64,000 nt of DNA, from assembly GCF_009664855.1 (NCBI RefSeq), contig NZ_CP045928.1, positions 248,001 through 312,000 of the forward strand, given 5' to 3'. The notes under the pieces are model-generated. The model was not told where the DNA came from, did no database searches, and was given only the letters and a program-made list of their open reading frames with translations. The position numbers were made by a program, and so were the translations under genes. This document shows positions 7,306-16,800 of the stretch, piece after piece (the stretch's first letter is position 1; each line of letters begins with the position of its first letter). This DNA is from Flavobacterium sp. SLB02. Lineage in GTDB: Bacteria; Bacteroidota; Bacteroidia; Flavobacteriales; Flavobacteriaceae.

Positions 7306-7348
7306 TACGGTTTTCCGTACTTTTAATTGAACTAGTTTTGTATTTTTG
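7306..7348 (+). promoter_or_regulatory. Promoter with perfect TACGG-N4-CCGTA palindrome
   Basis: TACGG-TTTT-CCGTA (7306-7319) is a perfect inverted repeat. After 21 bases comes TATTTTTG (7341-7348), and an overlapping TAGTTTTG lies at 7333-7340; both fit TAnnTTTG. The 21-base spacing matches the 22 bases at the two minus-strand sites. The start codon of the next gene is 160 bases downstream, so the leader is long; it contains doubled short repeats (AATTCCGGG-AATTCCG, and CCTTGAAATT twice). Confidence 0.6.
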
Positions 7349-7507
7349 TTTTAATCCGATATCGAATAAGAACTAATTCTGAGGCAAAGTAACAACGGCT
7401 TTGAGCCTGAATAGAGAGGGAATTCCGGGAATTCCGATTTAGTTTTTTACAATCCTTAGTATTCCTTTGATGTCCTTGAAATTCCTTGAAATTCCAAAAA
7501 AAAAAAT

Positions 7508-8542
7508 ATGCCTATGTGTAACAATACTGTAGAAGATTATTATAAAAAAGCTGTTAGAAAAAAATATGAAGAAGTTAAAAATGGGGTGAATTTTAATTTT
7601 TTGAATTCTCCTACTAGAGGAAAACTCCGCACTTTGTGTTGGGAGTTATTTGAAACACAAAATATGCGTTCTGATGATTTGATTGTTTTTAATTCTTTAC
7701 TTGGATTTCCTTTTGATATTAATGCAAAAAATAATTTTAAAAAGCATAGTAATGAATTTAGACCAATTGAAACTTTTTTAAAAGGAGAGACAGAACCATT
7801 AAGTATTGAAGTAGTAGATATGGCTGCAATTTTAGTAGGTTTTGAATCACGACCTTTTAATAAATTTAGAATTCACAATTTATACCCCGATCAAATTAAA
7901 AGTGATGATGACATAATCTTAGAAAATCAACCAAGAAGACAAAGTGAAAGTTCAGGAGATTTAGGGGGTTTTTTGGATGAAAAGGAAAGAGAAAAAGGAA
8001 TAGAAAAAGGAAGTTTTACAACGCAGACAGCAAATTTGGATGAAGGAGAAAAAGGAAAAACATTCGGTAATTCTGAAATAACACCTGACATCCCAGAGCA
8101 ACAGCGATTGAGCTTATTTAAAAAAATTAAAGAAAAAGTTTTACACAATTTTCTAAATAGATTAAAAAATACTGTAATTGCTACTGTATTTGTTTTTGGG
8201 TTAATTAGTGCAGTAATCTATTTTGCCTTTTTTAAGAATCATTGTATGCAGTGGTCACAAGATCATTATGAAGTAGTAGATTGTTCTTCAGAAAATGGAA
8301 ACACAAATGACATTATCCCATTAGATAAAAATCTTCTTGATTTTAAAAAGTTGAATGCTTGTGATACAACTACTTGTTTTAAGAAAAATGGAGAGGCTTT
8401 TGTTTGGTATGCCAAAACGTCTAACGGAATAGATTTTTTTAATGATAATGGAAATGGAAGACATCCAGAATGTAAAAAATCGCTGCGACCAGTTAGTCAA
8501 TATATTTTTAAAAGATATTTAAAAGGTAAATCTTGTGAGTAG
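7508..8542 (+). CDS. Unknown single-TM protein, cytoplasmic N-domain and Cys-containing outer domain
   Basis: 344 residues. I do not recognise the family. The first 120 residues form a soluble, mostly helical domain (YYKKAVRKKYEEVKNG, then DMAAILVGFESRPFNKF). A charged, low-complexity linker (about 140-200, rich in Glu/Lys/Gly) follows, then one membrane segment (about 221-243, NTVIATVFVFGLISAVIYFAFF), and a C-terminal domain of about 100 residues with five cysteines, including CDTTTC and a final CE. With no N-terminal signal, it should sit N-in/C-out. The layout recalls anti-sigma or transmembrane signalling proteins but shows no known motif. It is divergent from the lipoprotein/kinase operon and its promoter carries the shared palindrome. 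Confidence 0.75.
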   Translation: MPMCNNTVEDYYKKAVRKKYEEVKNGVNFNFLNSPTRGKLRTLCWELFETQNMRSDDLIVFNSLLGFPFDINAKNNFKKHSNEFRPIETFLKGETEPLSIEVVDMAAILVGFESRPFNKFRIHNLYPDQIKSDDDIILENQPRRQSESSGDLGGFLDEKEREKGIEKGSFTTQTANLDEGEKGKTFGNSEITPDIPEQQRLSLFKKIKEKVLHNFLNRLKNTVIATVFVFGLISAVIYFAFFKNHCMQWSQDHYEVVDCSSENGNTNDIIPLDKNLLDFKKLNACDTTTCFKKNGEAFVWYAKTSNGIDFFNDNGNGRHPECKKSLRPVSQYIFKRYLKGKSCE

Positions 8543-8759
8543 TACATAGTAAAGATAATTAGCTATATATGTATCGTTAAAAATAGTTTGTATGATGTTT
8601 TTATAAGATAAATACTGCTGTATTTGTTTCGAAAATAATATCCCGTAAATAAATTCTTTAAACTGAAATGAAATTATGTAAATCAAACCGAAAATTATAG
8701 AACATGGTTGGAGGACTTTAAAACTAATTTAGCATAAAATAATTTTAAAGAAATCAAAC

Positions 8760-9176
8760 ATGAAAACTAAAAGAATATTATTCGGATTATTATTGAGCAT
8801 CGGTTTATTTGCAGCATCTTGTAGCAGCGATGACAATGATGGGGAAACAATCGTTCCTATCCAAGGTAAATACAATTTAAGCCAAACAGGATCAATTGTT
8901 GATGGGAAAGAGGTCTTATTTGATGCTCCACAAAACCAAGCTGGATGCAGTAGAGATTATTTAGATCTAAGATTAAGTAATACAGCAGTTATTGGGGATT
9001 ATGATGGAAGTGATTGTGCCTTAGTAGAAACTACAGGAACTTACGTAAGATCTCATAATGATTTAACGCTTACTATTGGTGCTTTAAGTTCAACTAGTGA
9101 TATCATGAATCTTACTAATAAAGAGTTGAAAATTAAAAACAAAACTACTGGTATTATTACTGTTTATACAAGATAA
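8760..9176 (+). CDS. Lipocalin-like lipoprotein
   Basis: 138 residues: a signal peptide with lipobox FAASC (Cys21), a Ser/Asp spacer (SSDDNDGE), then a beta-rich domain beginning IQGKYNLSQTG and ending in short strands (LTLTIGAL, LKIKNKTTGIITVYTR). This looks like the small lipocalin-like domain common in Flavobacteriia surface lipoproteins. Two Cys in the mature part (in AGCSRDY and SDCALV) could form a disulphide. It is a single gene with a strong terminator downstream. Ligand and role are unknown. Confidence 0.7.
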   Translation: MKTKRILFGLLLSIGLFAASCSSDDNDGETIVPIQGKYNLSQTGSIVDGKEVLFDAPQNQAGCSRDYLDLRLSNTAVIGDYDGSDCALVETTGTYVRSHNDLTLTIGALSSTSDIMNLTNKELKIKNKTTGIITVYTR

Positions 9177-9221
9177 TCAATCAGAAGTAAATTTTTTAAT
9201 TCCTTAAACGGATTAAAAACG

Positions 9222-9262
9222 AAAACGGAAATGACTTTCTAAAAGTTATTTCCGTTTTTTAT
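9222..9262 (+). terminator. Bidirectional terminator between convergent genes
   Basis: A long stem pairs AAAACGGAAAT with ATTTCCGTTTT and extends inward with ACTT/AAGT. T-tracts flank it on both strands. It separates the lipoprotein gene (plus) from the multi-PAS kinase gene (minus). Confidence 0.85.
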
Positions 9263-9278
9263 TGTTTTAGATTTAAAC

Positions 9279-12200
9279 TTAAACTACCGGGATATAAATA
9301 TCAAAAGTAGCTCCCTTATTTTTTTCGCCTTTTGCGGTAATCGTTCCGTTGTGGTTTTCTACAATTTTTTTCACGATCGCAAGTCCAATTCCTGTTCCGG
9401 TGTATTCGAGTTTTCCGTGTAAACGCTGAAAAACTTCGAATATCTTTTTGCTGTACTGTGGTTCAAAACCAATACCGTTATCAGATATACTAATGTGGCA
9501 ATAATTTGCTTCTTTAGCCAAAGACTCATTATTTAAATTTTCGCCTTTGGTAAATTCACAGTTTATTTTTATGATAGTAGGAATATCCGGATTGGCAAAT
9601 TTTAGTGAATTACTAGCCAGATTATACAATAATTGTCTGAACTGAAACGGAATAATACTCGCTTCGCAGGTATTGTCAATTTCTATTATGGCTCCTTTTT
9701 GCTCCAGTTCTTCCTTCAGGTCTTCTTTTACCTCATCGATAATTTTAGAAAGATTAATTTTTTCAAATTTTCTTTCCTGAATATTCGTTCTAGAGTAAGA
9801 GAGCAGATCATTGATAAGCGTTTGCATGCGCTGTGCTGCATTTTGCATGCGCTGAAATTTATCTTTTCCGGAATCTGATAAATTCTCAGATTCTTTCTCG
9901 ATAATCTGCGTTGCAAAAGTTTGAATTTTTCGCAGCGGTTCCTGCAAATCATGGCTCGAAATATAAGCAAACGACTGAAGCTCTTTGTTCATTTGCTCCA
10001 GCTCTACATTTTTTTGCTCCAGTTCTTTGGTACGTGCTGTAACCTGTTTCTCTAATTCCTGGGTAAAAGCTTTTTCTGTCTGGATATCGGTAAAAGCACC
10101 TACCCATTTAATGATTTTATTGTCTTTATTCAAAACGGGTTCACCAATAACAGAATGCCATCTATAGGTTCCGTCTTTTCTTAAAACCCTCACATCGGCT
10201 TTGTATATTGTGCCGGTTGTCAGGCTTTTGTTCCATATTCTGGAGTTTTCATCAAAATCGTCAGGATGAATCATGGCTTTCCAAGCTGCTTCGCCGTTAG
10301 GAACTACTCCAGTATATTCGAACCATTTGCCTGAGGTAAACAATGCATTGCCTTTATCGTCTGTTTCCCAAATAAGCTGCGGAATACTTTCGGTCAGGGA
10401 ACGAAATCTTTTTTCGCTTTCTTCTATTTTTTTTCTTGCTTCTACTTTTTCGGTAACATCAATCATGGTGATTTTTATTCCTGAAATAGTATCGTCTAAC
10501 TCACGTTGAGGTGCAAATTCAAAATCAATATACATTTTATGCTCGATACTATTGATCATGATATAAAATAAAGATTCAGATTCTGAATGTACGTTTCCGG
10601 TGCTGTAGACTTCATTTAAAAGTCTGGCATATTTTTGTTTTTTAAGCTCCGGGAATACTTCTAGTATACTTTTACCCTGAACATCACTTTCATTTTTTCT
10701 CCATATATTTTTTAACATGGCAGCATTGACCATTTCAATCACCATGTCTTTGCCTTTTAGAATCGCTTTAGGAACAGGAGATTCCATCACTAGTTTACGG
10801 AATCTTTTTTCGCTTGCTTCAAGTTCCTGCTGGTGATTTTTTTCGTCGGTAATATCTCTTACAGTTCCTAACAATCTTTCAGGATTGTTTTCTGAATCGT
10901 AAAATACTTTTCCTTTGGCTTCGACCCAATGAATCGACTGATCGTCCCATATTACCCTGGCCTCATAATGAATGTTTCCTAAAGAAATTGCTTCTTTAAA
11001 GGCTTTTTCGCGAATGTGCAGGTCATCAGGATGAACATGGCTAAGAAGCTGGGCATGCGTTAAATGTTCTGCATCTTTATAACCTGTAACAATTTCCAGA
11101 TATCGGTTAGAATATTGAAGATCTTTTGCCTTTACATACAATTCCCAGGTACCCAATTCACTCGCTTCGACTATAATATTAAGCCTTTCTTCGTTGAGTT
11201 CTGTTTTCTTTCTGGCTTCCACTTTTTCAGTAACTTCAGTTACGGTGACAATAATACCTGAAATTTCTCCATTTTCTTCTTTTAAAGGATGGTATAAGAA
11301 ATCAAAATAGAAGATTTCCGGATTTCCAAATCTATTTATGGGTACAGGCAATTCGTTTCCGTGATACGCAACACCGGTGGAGTAAACAGTATCCAAAAGT
11401 TCGCCAACTGTTCCTCTTACTTCAGGCAAAGAATCGAACAAAGGTTTACCAATAAAGGTACTTTCTTCTCTGCCTACCAATTTTAAATAAGCTTCATTGG
11501 CCATTTCTGCTACATGGTTAGGTCCACGCAAAATAGTAATTCCAACAGGAGCTTGTTTCACTGTGTTTCTGAAACGTTTATCGGCCTCCTCAATTTTTCG
11601 TCTTGCATTTACCTGCGGTGTATTGTCCAGCACCCAAATAGCAATTTTGGTTACTTTTCCTTCTATATTTTTTAGCGGAGCATAAACAAAAGTCACATAA
11701 ATTGTTTCTTTTTTTCCGTGTCTGATGAGCGGCATTTCGACCTCATTAGCATAAAACGGATTTCCTTCGGAGATTACTCTTTGCAGCGGAACTTCGTAAG
11801 CAGATCGTACCTCGGCAAAAGCATCCCAATAGTTTTTTCCTGCAATTTCCTCATATTTTTTTCCTGCAACTTCAATAAAACTGTCATTTACGATTTCCGT
11901 TATTAAAGTTTCTGCATCCAATACGCAAATACCAATGGGAGATTGCGATACCATACTGCGCAAATTCTGTTCGCTTTCCTCTATTTTTTTCTTGGCTAAA
12001 TTCAGATCAGTCAAATCGACTCCTGTATTCATTACACCATATATATTACCGTTTATGTCATATATTGGAGTTAGGCTGTAATTAAAATAATACGTGCCTA
12101 ATTTTCCATTAACAGTAAGATCAAGAGGCGTATTTTGGGTATGAAAAGATTTTCCGCTGTTTAAGACTTCACTAATTTGCTCAAAAACCAATTGGTTATC

Positions 12201-13259
12201 GAGCTCCGGAACGACATCTTTGAATGATTTTCCGATAACATCATTACCTTTTCCCCATATTTTTATAATAGAATCATTGGCCAGTTCAACGATCATTTCC
12301 TTTCCGGCATACAATGCAATCGGGAAAGGCGCATTTTCGACCAACTCTCTTACTTTTTGCTCACTTTCTACCACTTTCGAACGCGAAAGTACCTGTGAAG
12401 TTACTTCTATAGCAATTCCTACCACTCCTGAAATAGTACCATCAGTTTCTCTCAGGGCTTCGTAAACAAAATTTAAATACGTATCTTCTATTTTACCGTT
12501 ACGAGGCAGCTTAACCAGCTGTTCGTTGGCAACAAACTTTATACCCGTTTTGTATACATTATTGAGTACATCTTCAAGATATTGATTTCTTGTTTCCGGT
12601 AAAGCATCAAAAACGGGTTTATTAAGAATTTCGCTGGCTTCGACTCCCCATAACTGAATCATTTGATCGTTGGCAATTTCTACAACATGATCTTTTCCTC
12701 TCATAACGCACATCGCCACAGGAGCCTGCATGATGTTATTTCTAAATCTTAGATTACTTTCTTTTAGCGCTGCAGTTGCCCGCACTTTTTCTGTGGTTTC
12801 GATCACCGTAACCAAAAGCCCGCCAACTACGCCATCTTCTTTTTTTATGTGGCTGTACGAGAAATCGAAATAACAATCCTCATCATATCCATTTCGGTCT
12901 AATGTTAATTTAAAATCCGGAAAACTCACTGAGCTTCCTTTCATAACATCATGAAACATAGGAGCAAGGATATCCCAAACTTCTGAAAATGTAATTTGAG
13001 AACTAATTCCTAAGGCTTTAGGATGTTTGGAACCCAGAATCTGGCTGTAAGTATCGTTGTATATTTGCGTATAATCGTTACCCCATACCACTAACATTCC
13101 AAAGGGGTTGTTGAGCATTAGGGCAACAATGGTTTTAAGACTTTGAGGCCAGTTGTCAGGATCGCCTAAAGGTGTTTTACTCCAATCTTTTGAGCGTATC
13201 AATTTGCCCATTTCGCCACCATCGGATAGAAAATAATGTTTATGATCTGTAAAGCTCAT
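9279..13259 (-). CDS. Multi-PAS sensor histidine kinase (about eight PAS domains)
   Basis: 1326 residues without a signal peptide or TM segment, so cytoplasmic. It is a chain of about eight PAS domains of 120-130 residues (starting near 40, 170, 300, 430, 560, 690, 820 and 945), joined by repeated linkers of the type TEKVEARKKIEESEKRFR. The sixth and eighth look like PAS_3 (HVHPDDL, MIHPDDF). A coiled coil (about 1070-1095) leads to the HisKA domain with SSHDLQEPLRKIQ (His near 1102), then a HATPase with N-box LASNSLKFAN and G-boxes SDNGIGF and GTGIGLAIVKKI. There is no receiver domain, but a single-domain receiver gene lies 12 bases upstream. Several PAS copies are very similar, which points to internal duplication. 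The signal is unknown. Confidence 0.9.
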   Translation of the reverse strand: MSFTDHKHYFLSDGGEMGKLIRSKDWSKTPLGDPDNWPQSLKTIVALMLNNPFGMLVVWGNDYTQIYNDTYSQILGSKHPKALGISSQITFSEVWDILAPMFHDVMKGSSVSFPDFKLTLDRNGYDEDCYFDFSYSHIKKEDGVVGGLLVTVIETTEKVRATAALKESNLRFRNNIMQAPVAMCVMRGKDHVVEIANDQMIQLWGVEASEILNKPVFDALPETRNQYLEDVLNNVYKTGIKFVANEQLVKLPRNGKIEDTYLNFVYEALRETDGTISGVVGIAIEVTSQVLSRSKVVESEQKVRELVENAPFPIALYAGKEMIVELANDSIIKIWGKGNDVIGKSFKDVVPELDNQLVFEQISEVLNSGKSFHTQNTPLDLTVNGKLGTYYFNYSLTPIYDINGNIYGVMNTGVDLTDLNLAKKKIEESEQNLRSMVSQSPIGICVLDAETLITEIVNDSFIEVAGKKYEEIAGKNYWDAFAEVRSAYEVPLQRVISEGNPFYANEVEMPLIRHGKKETIYVTFVYAPLKNIEGKVTKIAIWVLDNTPQVNARRKIEEADKRFRNTVKQAPVGITILRGPNHVAEMANEAYLKLVGREESTFIGKPLFDSLPEVRGTVGELLDTVYSTGVAYHGNELPVPINRFGNPEIFYFDFLYHPLKEENGEISGIIVTVTEVTEKVEARKKTELNEERLNIIVEASELGTWELYVKAKDLQYSNRYLEIVTGYKDAEHLTHAQLLSHVHPDDLHIREKAFKEAISLGNIHYEARVIWDDQSIHWVEAKGKVFYDSENNPERLLGTVRDITDEKNHQQELEASEKRFRKLVMESPVPKAILKGKDMVIEMVNAAMLKNIWRKNESDVQGKSILEVFPELKKQKYARLLNEVYSTGNVHSESESLFYIMINSIEHKMYIDFEFAPQRELDDTISGIKITMIDVTEKVEARKKIEESEKRFRSLTESIPQLIWETDDKGNALFTSGKWFEYTGVVPNGEAAWKAMIHPDDFDENSRIWNKSLTTGTIYKADVRVLRKDGTYRWHSVIGEPVLNKDNKIIKWVGAFTDIQTEKAFTQELEKQVTARTKELEQKNVELEQMNKELQSFAYISSHDLQEPLRKIQTFATQIIEKESENLSDSGKDKFQRMQNAAQRMQTLINDLLSYSRTNIQERKFEKINLSKIIDEVKEDLKEELEQKGAIIEIDNTCEASIIPFQFRQLLYNLASNSLKFANPDIPTIIKINCEFTKGENLNNESLAKEANYCHISISDNGIGFEPQYSKKIFEVFQRLHGKLEYTGTGIGLAIVKKIVENHNGTITAKGEKNKGATFDIYIPVV

Positions 13260-13271
13260 TCTGGAAACGAA

Positions 13272-13721
13272 TTAGGGTTGGAGGATAAATTGCGCTCTTA
13301 TAGGTTGCTTAAAATTATTTTCGGATACTGCTGTAAGAGCATTTTCGATTACTTTTTTTAATTTAGAAAATTCGCCCGGTTTACGAATATAATACGTTGC
13401 CCCTTTTGCATACATCAGGTCAACAATCTCATTGTCGAGCGAAGTCGAAAAAATAATAACAGGAAGGTTTTTGAGTGCTTCGCTTTCTTTTATTTCTTTC
13501 AGGCATTCAGAACCATTTTTGCGGGGCATATTAAGATCCAGAAAAAGCAGGTCCGGTAAATTGTCTCCGGAATGATCTGCTAAAAAATCCATAAGCTGTA
13601 CGCCATCATTAACAGTCACAAGAGATACGGGAAGCGATAATTCATCCAGTACTTCTTTAAAAAAATCGCAATCATCTTCATCGTCATCTGCCAGCAATAA
13701 ATTGTAATTCTGTTTAATCAT
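13272..13721 (-). CDS. Stand-alone receiver (Rcp/CheY-like)
   Basis: 149 residues, a receiver domain only. Acidic residues ADDDEDD (11-17) and the phospho-acceptor D62 in LFLDLNMPRKNG are present, followed by STS (switch Thr/Ser) and KPGEF (conserved Lys). The DDDEDDCDFFKEVL start is typical of Rcp-type receivers that work with phytochrome-like or multi-PAS kinases. There is no output domain, so phosphate would be passed on, or the protein would act by binding partners. It is co-transcribed with the kinase gene (12-base gap). Confidence 0.88.
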   Translation of the reverse strand: MIKQNYNLLLADDDEDDCDFFKEVLDELSLPVSLVTVNDGVQLMDFLADHSGDNLPDLLFLDLNMPRKNGSECLKEIKESEALKNLPVIIFSTSLDNEIVDLMYAKGATYYIRKPGEFSKLKKVIENALTAVSENNFKQPIRAQFILQP

Positions 13722-14071
13722 TTTGAGTATTATAAATTTTTTACTTTTTTAGCAATTAAATTCGCCTTTAGATTTCCTAATTGTATCTGTTTTGAATTGA
13801 TTTTCTCTTTATTAAAGTTGATATTTAATTCAAAATCGATTTGATTCTGCTAAGATAGAACTAATTTTATTACTATTAATCAGTAATATACGGATAAATT
13901 TAACGCTTTAGATTCTAATTCAATAATTTGTAATTTGGAGTTATTGTTTTTAAAATTAACGGTTTAGAGTTTTTTAAAGGGTTCTTTTTTAATGAATTTT
14001 AAAAATAAAAAATTGGTTTCGCTTTCTAGAACAATTGTTAATGTCTTTTTTATTTCTGAAATCAACTTCAA
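13722..14071. other. Intergenic stretch without a recognisable gene
   Basis: About 350 very AT-rich bases between the receiver gene and the terminator of the MscS gene. I see no coding frame, RNA gene or clear TAnnTTTG promoter; a near match (TATCTTAG on the minus strand, about 13850) could serve the receiver/kinase operon. Confidence 0.4.
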
Positions 14072-14106
14072 AAAAAAATCCGCCAAAACTTGATTTGACG
14101 GATTTT
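14072..14106 (-). terminator. Terminator of the MscS-type channel gene
   Basis: On the minus strand AAAATCCGTCAAA pairs with TTTGGCGGATTTT (one G-U pair) around a 5-base loop and is followed by a long T run. It lies 21 bases past the stop codon. Confidence 0.88.
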
Positions 14107-14127
14107 AAGATATAATCTAATATTTTT

Positions 14128-16518
14128 TTATGTTGATAAGGTTAAACCCTTCGCTTTAAAATTACTAAAAAGTACCTGACGCGCACTACTAATGGTTTCT
14201 TCGGTACGGTAAATACTGCACCAGAATTTTATTTGCAGTTTGAATTTTCCATCGGCAATTGCAGTGTAATAGATTTGTGGAGGTTTAGTGTTATTGACTA
14301 AATCCATGCTTTCAAGAGATTCTAAGATTAAGGTATTAATCTCGTCGGGCATGATATCTCCGCTAACTTCTACAGCAGTTTCTACCAGTTTATAATTGTC
14401 TGTATAGGTCCAGTTGGTAATGTTTTGCGATAATAAATTACCATTTGGTATAATGATTTCGGCACCGTTTGCCGAGTTGATTTTCGTCGTACGCAATCCC
14501 ATCGATTTTACACGACCAGATTCTGAAGCAATATTGATTACGTCCCCAATTTGTATCGGTTTATCAAAAATCAGGATAATACCCGAAACGAAATTGTTCA
14601 CCACACTCTGAAGACCAAGTCCAACACCAACACCCAACGCTCCTAATAAAATGCTTAGTTTATCCAATGGCATTCCGGATGCGGCAACGGCCAAAAGGTA
14701 ACCACAAATTAAAACCACCAATCTTGTGATCAGTAATTTAGAATGTTGTTTTTTGTTGATGTTTTCTTCGTTTTCATCATCAACTTCACCAAAGAAATAT
14801 GCCACATAATTCTGTAATAAATGCGCAAGCCAGATAATGATAAAAAACAGAACGATGTTTCCTAACGTAAAAGTGATGCTTCCTATGGTATTAGGATGAC
14901 TTAATAATGAATTTAAACTGGTACGCAAAGATTCCCATATGTTTAAATTGGCGGCGATTACCACAATCCACATATAACTAATTACGATGATGAAAGGTTT
15001 TTTGAGTGTTTCAGACAGGCTTTCGTAATCAAAAATCTTTTCGATACCGCGCTTTACACGAGTGGTATAAATTTGTAAAAGAATAATCTCTAAAATTATT
15101 TTTAAAAGAACGCTTAAGGCAACAATTTGTGTAAGCGATATAAAAGCAGTTATACTTAACATGTTGGCCAGCGACACCCTTCCGAAGAGATTATTAAGAA
15201 TCGCCAGAACATTCAGACCAATAAAAATGATCGTAGCCCATTTAAAAAAACCTTTGTAGTAAAGCTGGTCTTTCAGGGTTTTAATCTGAACAAATCCATA
15301 ACGAACGCCCAAAATATTGATGATAATAAAGGCGCAGCGTTGTATAAAACCAACGGCAATAAATAAGTCAAGGAAACACAATACAAAAAATAAAACTAAA
15401 AGAAGCAGCCAGTTGCGCATCGCCACTTTTGACCAATTATTTTTGAACAGTAGAGTAATAAGTCCCAAAAGAGCCAGCTGAATCAGTTCTATAAACATCG
15501 CCGGAGCATATAAATTACTCACCACGGCAATGTTAAGGCCCACTACAGCTACCGGAACGATAATGCCGCGATTTAAATATTTAAAGTTAAACTCAGATAA
15601 ATGTTCTTCATGACCATTATTTTTAAGGTATTTTAAATTGCGTAAAATGTACCAGCCCAATAATCCCATTAATAACACCAAAAAGATTAATGCGCCTGCT
15701 TTATAACTCAAATAGTAGGAAGCCACATTTTCCTCGATGATGATTTTGGCCTTGATATTTTTTCCGACTATTTTTTTAGCCGTAGAATCGCTGGTGCTCC
15801 ATAAAGCCGGATATTCTTTTTTCAGCATGCTTATTCCGGACTGTTCTAGTTTACTTTCTACAGTAATTAAAGCATTCGAAACGGCAATTTTTCGTTCTAC
15901 GGTTAGTCTTTTATTTGTATTTAAAATCCCCTGATTTTTGGTCATTAAACTGTCCGTACTCAGGTATCTGTTTTTTAGGTTGGCAAATTCTTTTTTAAAT
16001 TGTTTGCGTTTAATGGTATCTGTCAAAAGACCCATTAGGGTTTTGTCCTTGCGCAGCTCAATTACCCTGCCTTTGATTTTTTCAAGCTCCAGATTTCGGG
16101 AATTAATGGCCGTGTTTTGTTCATCCAGTTCCTGTTCGATTTCTTTCAGGACAATACGATACATTTGCTGGTTGCGCACATTAGGATTCGCCCCTTTTAA
16201 ACTCGCCAGAATAAGATCGAGTTTGCCTTGCGTTCGTTTAATTTCTCCAAACAAATGATGGCTGTTTCCATCAAACTCAGTGTCATTATGAGCAGATTCC
16301 AAAACCTCACCCGCTTTTTCGATAGCCATCAAATAATCGCTGTCGGTAGCACTTTCTTCAAAAAGTTTTGATTTGGTTTGGGTTTTAGGCGGAGTAGTAT
16401 CAGCTTTAACCGGTGCAGTTTCAGTTGTAGCTGCTTTGGTTTGTGAATAGGTTAACGGCGCGTAAAAAAAGACGGCTAATAAGGTCAGTAAACCAATAAA
16501 ATTTCTTTTCTGAATCAT
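14128..16518 (-). CDS. Large MscS-family mechanosensitive channel
   Basis: 796 residues from the ATG at 16518 (MIQKRNFIGLL); a TTG four codons upstream is less likely. A signal peptide (to about 26, ending TYSQ) is followed by a Thr/Pro-rich spacer, a periplasmic helical domain (about 60-270, heptad-like) and about 10-11 membrane segments (about 275-620). The MscS core is near 625-700: LGALGVGVGLGLQSVVNNFVSG is the pore-lining helix and FDKPIQIGDVI starts the beta domain, with TTKINSANGAEIIIPNG after it. The size and extra periplasmic domain resemble MscK/YbdG-like long members. It acts in the inner membrane as a tension-gated safety valve for osmotic downshock. Single gene with its own terminator. 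Confidence 0.9.
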   Translation of the reverse strand: MIQKRNFIGLLTLLAVFFYAPLTYSQTKAATTETAPVKADTTPPKTQTKSKLFEESATDSDYLMAIEKAGEVLESAHNDTEFDGNSHHLFGEIKRTQGKLDLILASLKGANPNVRNQQMYRIVLKEIEQELDEQNTAINSRNLELEKIKGRVIELRKDKTLMGLLTDTIKRKQFKKEFANLKNRYLSTDSLMTKNQGILNTNKRLTVERKIAVSNALITVESKLEQSGISMLKKEYPALWSTSDSTAKKIVGKNIKAKIIIEENVASYYLSYKAGALIFLVLLMGLLGWYILRNLKYLKNNGHEEHLSEFNFKYLNRGIIVPVAVVGLNIAVVSNLYAPAMFIELIQLALLGLITLLFKNNWSKVAMRNWLLLLVLFFVLCFLDLFIAVGFIQRCAFIIINILGVRYGFVQIKTLKDQLYYKGFFKWATIIFIGLNVLAILNNLFGRVSLANMLSITAFISLTQIVALSVLLKIILEIILLQIYTTRVKRGIEKIFDYESLSETLKKPFIIVISYMWIVVIAANLNIWESLRTSLNSLLSHPNTIGSITFTLGNIVLFFIIIWLAHLLQNYVAYFFGEVDDENEENINKKQHSKLLITRLVVLICGYLLAVAASGMPLDKLSILLGALGVGVGLGLQSVVNNFVSGIILIFDKPIQIGDVINIASESGRVKSMGLRTTKINSANGAEIIIPNGNLLSQNITNWTYTDNYKLVETAVEVSGDIMPDEINTLILESLESMDLVNNTKPPQIYYTAIADGKFKLQIKFWCSIYRTEETISSARQVLFSNFKAKGLTLST

Positions 16519-16713
16519 AATGTAAGGCAATGAATTTACGGGTCAAATGTAATTTTTTTTAGGCTATTTATGATGGAAAGTATGATAAAATTTGGTTAAA
16601 AGAGGTTTTGCGGGCTTGAGTTTAATTGTGTTATGTGTGTAATTTTTTTTGCCAATGATTAAAAGGATTAGAATGATTATGATTTTTGGGTAAAATGATA
16701 AAACTAAGTTTCT

Positions 16714-16800
16714 TTAGGAGCTAATCCCGCACCCGAGCCTGAAAGTGCGAACTGGCGAACCCCACCACAAAAGGATTTCCACTTCTATCGGGGCTAGGGC
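16714..16800. repeat. Dispersed intergenic repeat, family A, copy 1
   Basis: This segment, from TTAGGAGCTA through CCCGCACCCGAGCCTGAAAG to TATCGGGGCTAGGGC, recurs at 20901-21017. Copy 1 lacks an internal stretch of about 28 bases present in copy 2. The rest of the gap 16519-17079 holds AT-rich DNA and a short GATTAAAAGGATTAGAATGAT motif related to repeats elsewhere in the window; no gene is seen. Confidence 0.8.

Noticed and set aside
16519-16530. TTG start for the MscS-type gene, and similar TTG starts for the AraC gene (25845) and the symporter gene (63131)
   Set aside because: In each case an ATG a little downstream gives the expected N-terminus (signal peptide, ligand domain or first TM segment).
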